Origin: Oscarella lobularis | Lineage: Eukaryota; Porifera; Homoscleromorpha; Homosclerophorida; Oscarellidae | Length of the DNA: 64,000 nt | Direction of reading: 5' to 3' | Assembly (NCBI RefSeq): GCF_947507565.1 | Contig: NC_089180.1 | Coordinates: 1,116,001 to 1,180,000 of the forward strand | Part shown: positions 36,231-46,467 of the stretch, piece after piece | Layout: the number at the start of each line of letters is the position of its first letter | Position numbering within the stretch: the stretch's first letter is position 1 | Notes under the pieces: model-generated | The model's database searches: none | What the model was told of the DNA's origin: nothing | Seen by the model: the letters and a program-made list of their open reading frames with translations, nothing else | Position numbers and translations under genes: made by a program

Positions 36231-37952
36231 CTATTTAGGAAGTCCAGTAGCGGCCTCGCGAATTTTTCTCTTGTATCCGGCTAGAAAGTAGAGATCATGG
36301 CACTTGGAAAGCTCACTGTTTTTAAAACAAGGCCACACATAGCAATTGCCCAACTGCTCATACTTCGTCTCGCCTTGTTTGCCCGACCAATCAAAATCAA
36401 CAAATTTAACAGAACCGCTGGAGCAGACAAGAATGTTAGGGCTTCGAAAATCTCCGTGGACATAGCCCTTGCTGTGAAGAACGTGCAGAGCTCTTTCCAT
36501 ACTTTCGATGACACGTTGGTAAGGCGCGCAGCTTGATGAGTGTGCAGCCACAGCTTTGATGTATTCGTCGAGATTCATAGCCTCTTCAACTTTCTCCATG
36601 ACAACAATAGTGTATCCGTCAGCCTCTTCCACGTCAAACTTAGGAGCAATGCCGTTTTCATAGCAATGCTGATGCACTTCTTCTGGGTACTTGATAGACA
36701 AGAATTTGACAATGCAGTTCACAGGCCCGTCTTTGCGCTCTTTGGCTTCGAAAACTCTGCTATTAATCACATTCACGTATTCCAGTTGTGGATAACGAGT
36801 CGGTTTTACGACAGGAAACGACGAACTTGAACTAGCTTCTTCCGCTGTGGCTCTGATAGATTCAAGCAATTGCACCATTGCCAGCATTCCAGATTTTAGC
36901 CGATACGCAAGTTCATCAAACTTGGACTTGTCATCCATTCTTGAGCAGGAGCAGAGCAGAGCATGAGATATCTTTTCTTGACCTTGTGTAGCCACTCCGT
37001 ACAAGTTGAATTTGTCCTTTACAATGGTGAACAAGAAGGAAGGAAAACAAGTTCTCTCGGTAAACATTGCAGAAAATTGCCCGGACCGGCGCCAATATCT
37101 CCACAAACTCTGATATTCCCGCATTGCTTGATTGAGGGCACGCTCAGGAGAGGCATGTTCACCGAACTTCCTCTCGCCAATAACCAAAGCGTAAAATAGC
37201 ATGAGAGTAACAGGAATTATGATGGCCGCGTCCGCGCGGTAATCGCTTCGCACACCGAAATGTGCGTCACCAACCACTGTGGGATCTTCTATTGAACACT
37301 GCTTTAGAATTAGCATTGGAAACTGGCACAAGACGCTGAAAGCCTCCCTAATATATTTTTCGCAATTCGTTTCTGATTTTAGCCCTTGGCACATCAACTC
37401 GTGAAAATCCCGAAGATCGTTGTCAGAAATTAAGTCGGCGATGGCGGGCTTGGCAAAGCCCTCAAAGAACGGCACCGATGAGAAGGTTGTTTTATACCTT
37501 GCCATGTACATGCCAACATCACCAGAAGAAGGAGACGTGGCTTCCTATTTCAGTTTAGAACTTAGGCACATTGAATTTCAGCTTCAAAGCAGAAAACTTA
37601 CGATACTACAAGGTACATCTCTGCGAAGAGGCCAAGTAGGAAAAAATGCGCCCCCCACTCCTAAGTCGCCTCATAATAATAATAAAAGCCTTCAACAGAC
37701 AAACAAGTCCTTACCTTCGATTTCAACCAGGTCCGAAACGCACGTCACGTAATCTGGACTTGTAATCGCGCAAAAGTAGAAACAATTGGAATGGCGAGCG
37801 CTGCAACTCTGACTAGTGTCCGTACAGTCGATGATTCCCCCTTTAAAAGCGTCGACCATAAACCAATGGTATGACAGACTTTCGGTGCATTCTACTTCAA
37901 CGGTCAGCTCCTTCTGCCATTTTCCTCCTTGTGGCTGGCGTGTGATCTCCAT
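36231..37952 (-). CDS. Ig-like + PD-(D/E)XK nuclease-like + protein kinase-like protein
   Basis: Exons 37715-37952, 37602-37660 and 36231-37544 have matching phases and give an uninterrupted protein of about 536 residues from the ATG at 37952. Residues about 1-80 look like an Ig domain (VEVECTESLSYHWF then CFYFCAI). The middle has a restriction-nuclease-like core: YRADAAI with the Asp, then ALVIGERKFG with E-x-K, then a conserved SPERALNQAMREY helix. The C-terminal 200 residues are kinase-like: CIVKFLS with the ATP-site Lys, VHGDFRSPNIL, and FVDFDWSGKQG in place of DFG. The DFDW motif followed by a WP segment is typical of the kinases of Crinkler/RHS-type effectors. No signal peptide is seen, so the Ig domain is predicted to be intracellular. 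Enzyme activity is not shown by sequence alone. Confidence 0.8.
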
Positions 37953-38051
37953 TAAAAGCAAATCTGCGCAGAAGTGCACGTGACGTCACAGGCGACGTCA
38001 CAGTCTTTTGTTTGGGCATGACGCGCGTTAGGGTTTCAGAAATTGTCCTCA

Positions 38052-38866
38052 TCTGCGCGATACTACCTTTCTTCCGCGTAACTACCAGAACATATGTAGA
38101 GGCATGCTATAGACGTCGTTCGGCGCCTATTCCGTGGGATTTCTCCTCGTTTTCGGCGAGTTATATCGATAAATGGGCGTTTTCAATGTGCTCTCATTCC
38201 TCACCAAAGCATCTGATTGCACCGAGACTTTAGCACGTTATAGGCACATGATTGATCTTCACATTAATGGCCAAGATCTGGCAAGAAGAGGTTTAGTTTC
38301 GCCCTTTGGGTCCTGTTTGTAACACCACTTAGCGCACGCGCTTCAACTCCTTCTTTATCGTTTCTATAGTTCTAACTCCCTGTGTCGTCGATGGAATGTT
38401 GAGAGAAGGTATTAGTTTGTATTGTGTGCGAACATTGGAGATTGCGCGGCGGGATACAAAGTTATGCCTTCTCTCGACATGCGCGACATACGAAATCCAT
38501 GGCACAGGGAGTTAGAACAACTGAAAGGAAAAAAAGCGAAAAAAAAAGCGCTGAAACACGTGCGCTACGTGGTGCTACAAACAGGGCCCAAAGTGCGAAA
38601 CTAAACCTCTTCTTGCCAGGTCTTGGCCATTAATATGAAGATCAATCATGTGCCTATAACGTGCTAAAGTCTCGGTGCAATCAGATGCTTTGGTGAGGAA
38701 TGAGAGCACATCGAAAACGCCCATTTCGTCGGAAGTCCCCGCCCATTTATCGATATCACTCGCCGAAAACACGGAGAAATACCACGGAATAGGCGCCGAA
38801 ACGACGTCTATAGCATGCCTCTACATATCTTATGGTGGTTACGCGGTAGAAAGGTAGTATCGCGCG
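38052..38866. repeat. near-complete palindrome containing a small gene
   Basis: Arms of about 375-410 bases (38052-38425 and about 38452-38866) are inverted copies with a tiny spacer. The right arm reads leftward as the main exon of the small gene at 38575-38989. The left arm is its diverged inverted duplicate. A few deletions separate the arms, for example about 24 bases around 38720-38740 absent from the left arm. Confidence 0.85.
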
Positions 38867-38989
38867 GTCCCTATCGCGCAAATAGATCGTACCTGAAACC
38901 TTCTTGCGTTCCGCACTGCGAGAGGACGACTTGACAGTCACGCTCGCCTTCTTAGAAACCTTCCTGCGCTTCGAGTCGCGAGAGGACAT
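38575..38989 (-). CDS. small basic protein of unknown family
   Basis: The ATG at 38989 gives MSSRDSKRRKVSKKASVTVK, a basic NLS-like start, up to a GTACGATC donor near 38893. A second exon from about 38825 reads HAIDVVSAPIPWYFSVFSAS, then DIDKWAGTSDEMGVFDVLSF, then ETLARYRHMIDLHINGQD, and stops at 38575. That is about 115 residues. I recognise no domain. Codon-like conservation of the second exon in the inverted copy (where many differences fall outside the C-terminal reading) supports that it was a real exon. Confidence 0.45.
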
Positions 38990-39188
38990 GATCGGGTGAT
39001 ATGAATGCTACGGCGCGTGCGCAGATTTGTCCCATAGCTCGTCACGCACATCGGTGTCCTTTGATCATAATACACCGGGCTACCATGTCCACCGACAAAA
39101 GGTTGCCATGGTTACCCATTACTATTCTATTTTCCCTCTATCGACAAATGAAATCCTACTTTCTTTTCTCTTTTTAAATTTTAATTAA

Positions 39189-39719
39189 GTTGCATGCTAG
39201 GGAGTCCCTGTACCTTTTTCGCTCCGTATGGTATCCCATAGACCATTGGATTGAGATGCATGCGAACGAAGAAATACGTGTAACTGAGCCACTGCATGGC
39301 TTCTTCGACGTTTCCCACCGTTCCCAAAGCGACCTAGTGTAGAAAAAAAATTGGGACTCCTCTCATTGGTCACAAAAGCAATTTACCTCCGCATTGAGAT
39401 TGGCGACCGGTGAGTTGACTTTCGATCAGGTGTTGTTGCGTCAAAAGAGAAAGATAATGGGACAGCTTGTCGTGCGCTGCGATGATCATTCCTTCGCCGA
39501 CGCTGTCGTTTTGAGGACGGCCAGCGCGGCCTAAGATCTGCAGCACGTCGAGTATCCCTAAATCAACGAAAGCGCCCTTGGTCGAATCATACAGTTGAGT
39601 TCTTTAGGGAGAGAAATATATATAACCTATGTAACCGTCCACAATGCCTCCATAACCTTTATGATGATGGCGTGAGCTGGCAGATTGACTCCCCACGCCA
39701 ACGTCGCACGAAGAGGAAC
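39189..39719 (-). pseudogene. ASCC3: ASCC3 helicase fragment, copy 2
   Basis: Nearly the same sequence as 33827-34305 but longer on the 5' side. It adds an upstream exon reading TLAWGVNLPAHAIIIK (helicase motif V) and keeps GEGMIIAAH, while lacking about 8 bases near 39408 that copy 1 has. Its 5' edge overlaps the left edge of the HYOU1 fragment by about 10 bases (GAAGAGGAAC) that fit both genes, which marks a rearrangement junction. Confidence 0.85.
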
Positions 39720-40266
39720 GCGAAAAGATCTCTAAAGAGCTTTCTGAGACGTCGGAGTGGCTCTACGAGGACGGAATGGACGCGACTAGGAAGGTGAGGC
39801 CCCTCGCGAGGATCCCGTCCCGTTCTTACGAGGTTACCGTTAGTTAGCGTCGTTTTTTTAGGAGTACGAGGAGAAATTGAAGACTTTGAAAGCGTTGTGT
39901 CGACCCGTGTTCGTTCGCGCGAAGGAACGAAGCGTTCTACCGCAGGCGATCAGCGATTTGAAGAAATCTCTCAATTTGTCGATTGCCTTCCATCGCAAGG
40001 TGAGCTATTTAAGCGAATACGAACAGATGTACACAGACGTCGAGTTTACGAAGCTCATCGAAGTGAAAAACGAGACGAAAGTGAGGAAACGACGTCGATA
40101 TGAATGAATTTACCGGTTGCCATTTTGTTTTTCGTAGGATTGGCTCAATGACGCCGAAATTCGACACAATGCGACGACTCCGAAGGACGATCCCGTCGTC
40201 ACGGTGTCGGACGTGCACGAGAAAGGCACGAAGCTCGATCGCGAGGTGATGTACTTGAGCAACTAA
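39709..40266 (+). pseudogene. HYOU1: HYOU1 (HSP110-family ER chaperone) 3' fragment
   Basis: Three exons (39709-39793, 39862-40080, 40138-40266) read without a break: KISKELSETSEWLYEDGMDA, LKTLKALCRPVFVRAKER, YTDVEFTKLIEVKNETKDWL and GTKLDREVMYLSN then stop. This matches the C-terminal helical region of HYOU1/GRP170 (TSEWLYEDGFDATTKELQEK, LDREVQYLLNK). The chaperone's ATPase and most of its substrate domain are absent, and the usual ER-retention tail is missing. The 5' edge is fused to the ASCC3 fragment. It is a truncated duplicate rather than a working chaperone. Confidence 0.85.
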
Positions 40267-40773
40267 CCCTAAGAGCGAAACAACTAAAGAAGGGAAATGA
40301 ATTTCATAAAGTGATAGCGACAGTGATAGCGATAATGACAGTGATAGATTATCTATTAGTGATGCTGATTGTGTGGTGGTTAATCCTAATGACTAGATAA
40401 TGATGGCCTTTAATTGTGTCCAATTGCTGATCTCTCTTTGAATTGATATTGATCAGGTATTTCTGCTATTAATTTCAAACTCTCGTTTCACTTTTTCATT
40501 CAGAAATACTCTTGCATTGTTCCCTAGTGATACCGCCCCCATGAATGACATACCCTTTCCCTTCACATTGAATGTGAAGATATATACATTTTAAAATGTC
40601 GCGAGCCACCCATCCCTGCACAGTATTTCTTTCATCCCTGATTGTACTCAAAATTACGAAACCCTAATTAAATAGCCTAAAATAGTCTGTCATGCAGCAC
40701 AGATACAAGAGAGACACAGACACAGACACACACACACAAACATCATGTGCTGCACAGGATAGGCTACCACCTA
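40267..40773. other. intergenic with simple repeats
   Basis: GTGATAGCGA-type short repeats at 40311-40350 and a CA/GA-rich microsatellite near 40710-40740. No gene. Confidence 0.6.
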
Positions 40774-42577
40774 TCACAATTCAGACTTTTCATTCTCCAG
40801 CTTGACTTCCTCTGTTTCTTTGGATTCTTTGGCCTCTTCTGACCCTACTTTGTGCTCCAGTTTATCTTGGTTGATCTCTTGTACTATTACAAGGTGCAAT
40901 TTGGAATCAGAAATTCTTTCCCGTAAGATGGTTCTGACCAAATTACTGTATAGTGTGACACTGCGATTACGGTGCTGATATATGATATATGATATATGAT
41001 ATATGATAGAGACAACGGAAAATCAAGTCAAACTCAAATGAGCTACATGGTGTACTTTGTATCCAAAGTGTCGATAAGCTCGTCTCCTTCAAGTAAGTCC
41101 CTCACTACCAGAAGATTCGTTGTAGTAGGCAAGTCCGCATATTTTAAGGTTTGGCCGGACGGGTATTTCCTCAGAAACGCAATTCATGACCGCTTGAATC
41201 GTTGACACATGTTCTGTTTCGATGCACTCCACTGCTGTCCATATCAACAACAGTCGCCCTCCAGTGATGACCTCATATACGTCAGACACAGATAGGCACG
41301 TATTCGTCTTCGAGATTCGATATGACAGCAAGTAGATAGAATTCTCCCTGTCAACGGTCGTCAATCATGTAAGAAAATGTTTTCCATGCGCACGTCGCAA
41401 TGCGCATATTTCAGAAGGTTGTGCATCGATGACAGAGCTTCCGAAACACTCTTGGCATAGTTGGGAAAGCATTCTTGAACTTCTTCCTTTGACATAGGGT
41501 AGGCGGGCAAACGTGGATACACGAAGAAGGCCTTGTCAGAGATCATTTTGGAATCCACTGGAAGCAGGAACTGACGGTCAGACGGAGAGACGACAGTTAT
41601 ATCCTTTGATATATCTTTTAGGCGAAAAAGCGTATTTTCCTCGGTCTCCCAAAAGACGTACTTGAATACCAAATCTTTATTAGCAACAATAATCGACGTT
41701 AGAGATGGCCACTGTTCAAATGACGTTTTTAGCTTTTTGGGATCCGGTGGATTGGCGGTGTTAGAAGTGGCAGCTGTAATATTCGTGTTGAGGAAGGTAA
41801 TCGACCCTTCTGATAGTGGAATGCCAAACAGCAAAGGTGGCTCTTCAGCACCTAAATGACGCCGAAGATCGTCAATTTGCTTCTCAAAGTGCTTCTTCAT
41901 GTCTGCCTTGTATTCGTCAAGTTTCAGTGGCTCAAAAGACAATTCAAATGCTAATTTGTCATCATTCCACTCGATATCAACGCGGGTTACGCAACCATCG
42001 ACTTCCTTCTCAGGGCAGTTGGAAGGCTTCGCATAAAGGTAACCACTCCACTCCTTGAAAGTCGTGCTGATATTGCGCAGGAGACGAAGGTGATCAAAAA
42101 TATACAGGTACGTTTGCCTGATTGCATTCTCGAAGTTGGGGGGAGACTGCAATTCTATGACCATAACCGGCACCCCACAACATACTGTATGACAACAAAG
42201 TCAGGCCTTGATTTTTGAGATGCACATATAGCAGGAAGATTGCGTAAGCGAGGAATTTCTCCTTCTTTTTTGACGGTAAGTCCAATTTTATTATGGTCTA
42301 CGTCAGTGTTCTCTGTGTTCTCTGTGACGGTAACATCTTGTCCAAACTCACGTCCAAATTCTTTAATAATTTCTTCAATTTCAGAATAAATTTTCTTTTT
42401 GGAAATAGCGTACGAATCAATGCCGCAAGTCACCCACTCCTGTGGGTGCTTCTTAAATTTCAGTAGGCTTTCATTATGAGCAGCAATGAATGTTCCATCT
42501 GATACTCCGGCTCTGGAAGCAGTAGGACGCGAAAATTGAAAAGCGAACGTTCGTCGCTTGGGAACATAGTGGCTCAT
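40774..42577 (-). pseudogene. nuclease-kinase family member, divergent, looks broken
   Basis: The ATG at 42577 (MSHYVPKRRTFAFQ) opens a frame leading to SRPDFVVIQ (nuclease-like Asp), then VPVMVIELQSPPNFENAIRQ, then a kinase-like region ending HCDVRMENIFLHD, and an acidic Lys/Glu-rich tail (EHKVGSEEAKESKETEEVK) at about 40774. The fold order is that of the other nuclease-kinase genes, but the nuclease motif is E-x-Q rather than E-x-K, and the catalytic loop is HCD rather than HGD. It looks broken, with about two or three interruptions. A (GATATAT)n run lies inside at about 40978-41005. Confidence 0.6.
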
Positions 42578-43148
42578 TTTCAATTCACCCTAATAAAAAA
42601 AGAGACATCAAAACTTGTCCGAGGAAGACACTTTCAATAGTATTTATGGCTCAAAAAATACCGTTACGAATGCACTTAGGGAATGTACAGCGAAAGTGAC
42701 TGAACGAAAAAGGCACACTCGAAAGACCTGTTCACATGACTTAATACGCTGACGCTGGATGGACGCAAGCCCAGCGAAAGCTGATGTAAACAGGCCTGAA
42801 ATTGAATTGTCTTCGAAGGAGCTTACAACGGTGACTATTGCGTCATGAATGACCGTGTGCCTAGAAAGGGGCCCCACCAACTGGCTCGCAGGACAGCAAG
42901 CCAGATAGTGACCAAAAAACGCGACCGGGTGCCCGCGACCCGCACGAACGACGCGCGCGGCGAATTCAAAGCTCGCATAGAGTCGATCGGCGCGAGCCTA
43001 CAAACGTACCGGCGGTACGTACTTGTGTACGTCTCTTAGGAGAATACAAACTGACGAACGGAGTAGCGGATGTCGATTGTACGCAACTTCGGGCGATCGG
43101 CGACACCCAAAGAATTAATTAATTAAGAACACACCCACCGCACAGGAG
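42578..43148. other. no gene supported
   Basis: Short open frames on both strands, GC-rich toward 42900-43020 (promoter-like). Nothing recognisable. Confidence 0.4.
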
Positions 43149-43208
43149 AATACGGGATAGAGCACTTGACTTGCGCATGACGTCACAAAGCTAAAAGGAA
43201 CCCGTATT
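43149..43208. repeat. 60-base MITE-like repeat, copy 2
   Basis: Same orientation as, and one base different from, 14838-14897, with AATACGGG...CCCGTATT ends. The similarity extends a few bases on each side (AGGAG before, TCTG after). Confidence 0.8.
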
Positions 43209-43665
43209 TCTGCAGGATAAAGGCGTTGAGTAAAAAGTCAGTAAAAAATTTAAGACTACACTGTCTTTTGTCACCATAGTATCTATGGCAGCGACGCGCG
43301 TCGTTTCCATGTCGTAGACGACGAAGAAAGTAGCCTCGTACCCAGGCCCCTCCCACCCGAGAGAGGTACTGTCACGTGATAGCGCGAGTCCACATGCCCG
43401 GTTGAAATTGGGCTCACTTTTGGCTTTGCAGCGCTAATTCCAAGTTCCTCGAGTCCTATACCCCGGTAAGAATAGGTTAGAGGGCCGAGAAGTAGTGAAA
43501 GGTCCCCACATTCACTGGGCTTTCTAACGATACCCAGAGCTATAAATGCCTACGAAAAGCGAGTCGTTTCTCTACTAAGCGGCCTCGCCTTCTAGCTATG
43601 TACGTTGTTACATCGCGCTAACGCTTCGCGACGAAGCCGAATCCGCGGCGGTTTCGCGTGCAGCA

Positions 43666-46467
43666 ATGGCGACTAAAATAGTCGATGTAAGTATTTTTCG
43701 TGCAAGATTTCTCTCTTTCGAAGCGATTTCAAGCACAATCGCGCACACGATCGCGATCGGAAAGCCCTAATCTGTGGTTTGACGAGCGATTTTTTTTCGA
43801 TTCGTCGCCTATTTCGTGAGATACAGCACGGACGATTTCGACGATGTGGCGAGGAAAAAACTACCTAACCTATTTCGCGACCGAATACACTAATCGAAAA
43901 AAAAAAATGCGCTTGTCAAACCACAGATTAGGGCTTGCTGATCGCGATCGTGTGCGCGATTGTGCCCGAATCGCGTATAATTTGCACGAAAAATGCCTAC
44001 TCGGTCGATTTTAGACACTCGCGTGGGCGCGGGGGGGGGGGGGGGGGTAATGGCTTCTAGCGCACTAGTATAGGACCTCCTCTTGCTAAACCGAACGTTC
44101 CATACGTTCCTTTGAGACCATTGAAGCAACTAAATAGTCGGCCAATAGATACAGGGCACTTCTAAATATTTTTTGAGCGTGTTTTATTTTTTTGACTTTT
44201 TTTGACCCAATTTATATTACCACCTTAAACTTGACGTAGTCTAGGAGACAGCCTACAATGAGAAGGGTATAGTGATCCCACAATAACTCGTCGCGATTTC
44301 TCTTCAGAAAGCCATGGCAACGTCTTCGGCGGCTGATATAGACATGTTAAAGAAAAAAATGCAGGCAATGGAAGAGGAATTAAAGAAGAAAGATGATGAA
44401 ATGAAAGAGGAATTAAAGAAGAAAGATGATGAAATGAAGAAGAAAGATGTTGAAAAGGAAGATTTTTTGGTCAAGAGGCTGGCACAATTGCAGTTGGGTA
44501 CGCTTGAAATAGATCAAAACTGCTCTCTCGCCAGATCGTTTTTTAGGTTTCTCTTCTCTTAGTGATGCAACAGTGCCGGAAAGTGGACAGTGTAAGTTGA
44601 CAACCTAATTTTTTCTATCGTCGTCTTCGCTATTGCATAATCTTCTTTAGCTGAAAAGGCAGTAAGAGAGGCTGTAGAGATTCGTAATGCCTACCTGGCG
44701 AAATTAGAAGAGAGAGAAAGACTGATTTTGAAGAAAAGCGTAAGATTGTTAACATTATTTTTACCTTTTACCTAATTGCATGAATAAAATATTCAGAAGT
44801 TCGGTGGCAGTCTGCCTGCTGACGACGCATCGCATTTAGAAAAAGTCGAGGAGGAACTAATTGCATTAAAACCTGGTGAGATGCGTCGTCATACTACTCC
44901 TACGTGGCTAATTGGCTAATTGGCTTTTTGTTTTATTGAAAGATTACGCTAAAGCAGAGAAATTTGTGAGTACACATGTGTGATGATGATTACGCTAGTG
45001 CTATTCTGTTGCTGTCTTGCAGTGGCGACGACCGTCAAGCATTGGCACTTACAAAGAAATCTGGCACGATTTTAGAGCGAAAAATCTTCTAAAGATTCCG
45101 GCGTTGCTGTTTTGTAACGCTTTCTGTCTTGACAGTCTCCAGAAAAAAGCAGAGAAAGAGGAAATAAAACTAAAGGAACAAGCGCCAAACATCATTTCTC
45201 ATTCGAACGCTATCATTCGAAATTTCATTAACGGCGAAAACAAAATGAACGAAGCAGTTGCACAACTTCTCAGTTTGTCAGGATACAATTTTAAGCCGAA
45301 TACCGTCGGCCGCTGTCAAACAGATAGTTGTTGCTATGAATCCCTGTCTGACGGCAGAATCTACGTAGTTGACGAGGGCAAGTTACCATACGGCAAGGGT
45401 GACCCTGCTATTCAGGGTGCAGGTTATTATGTTCTTGGAAGACACGAGGTAGGAGTATATTGTCACTGACTTACTTACAGTTTGGTGGAACTAACTTGCC
45501 GATTTTTATTTAGTATCACGAAAGCCTAAGCAATCGTCTTCAGAATTTGTCTGCAATTGACAAATTGTGCCCCGGTTTCATCTTAGCGAATCGTGGAGAA
45601 CTGTTTGATGTCTACGGCGTTGTTACACTCACGCCAGAAATGAGAAATAGGCCAGACGACGGCCCAGAAGCAGGCATTGCATTTTCACTTGTGAAGCAGT
45701 TCTCTATTGGTCAGCCAGGCGCGGCAATCAAACTCGTTTCATGGCTACGGGTGGCAATTAGGGAACTGAGGTCTTATTATACGGATGAGGCGACAACGGG
45801 TCAATTGTGCAATCACTTTCCAGTCGTCAAAACGGATTGCTCCCTTCGATTCCATAGGCATCTTCGAGACAATCTTTTTCTTGCCAAAATCGATAACGAC
45901 GTCAACAAAGGAGAGGAGTGCTTCGTCAAATTTTTGACAGGTGACTACGGCCAAGCTGCACATGATTACTGTCATGGCTCCAAGGCGATGTCGTTTGCAC
46001 CCCAAATTTTGCATTACGAAGTAATTCCGTCATACGCGGGACCTATAATTATGGTCGTGATGAAGAAGGACGCATCGTTCACTACTCTTCATGAAGCGCT
46101 AAAAAAAGAAAATCTGAAATCGCCGCAGGAAGTTGTCAAAAATTTGACAAGTGCTGTTGAATTCCTCCACGAGAAAGATTTCGTTCACGGAGACATCCGG
46201 CCTCCAAATGTCCTCGTCAATGACAAAGGAGAAATTAAGCTAATCGATTTTGATTGGGCTGGACGAGAGGGATGCGCTATATATCCTAGCTTGTTGAATG
46301 GAAACGTTGGGTGGCCTCCACAGATCTTCGATACTAATGGTATCAGGAGAAATTCTCGCAGCAGAAACCAATTTCCGCCTAAAAATTTTTTGAAAGGTAT
46401 CAAGAAGACTAAACACTGTGAACCGTACACGTCTTTGAGAAACGTCAATTTCATCAAACTCTCTTGA
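43666..46467 (+). CDS. coiled-coil + PD-(D/E)XK nuclease-like + protein kinase-like protein
   Basis: Eight exons close in phase (43666-43686, 44308-44497, 44563-44589, 44651-44739, 44797-44875, 44943-44965, 45023-45448, 45514-46467) and give 602 residues. Residues 8-70 are a charged coiled coil with three KKKDDEMK repeats, and more helix follows in exons 4-6. The nuclease-like core contains SDGRIYVVDEGKLPYGKGDP (Asp, then E-x-K, then the D-P-x-x-Q helix). The kinase-like part has ECFVKFLTGDY, VHGDIRPPNVLV and IKLIDFDWAGREG. After GWPP the C-terminus (about 50 residues) is basic and unlike its relatives, which end with a CHDL motif; it may be a splice or truncation difference. The first exon is only 7 codons and lies inside a hairpin-forming inverted repeat. 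Confidence 0.8.
43668..44022. repeat. inverted repeat covering exon 1 and intron 1 of the coiled-coil nuclease-kinase gene
   Basis: Arms 43668-43798 and 43910-44022, spacer about 110 bases. Matching blocks include AAGCCCTAATCTGTGGTTTGAC with its complement. The left arm includes the 7-codon first exon and its GTAAGTATT donor. A run of about 20 G follows at 44029-44048. Confidence 0.8.
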
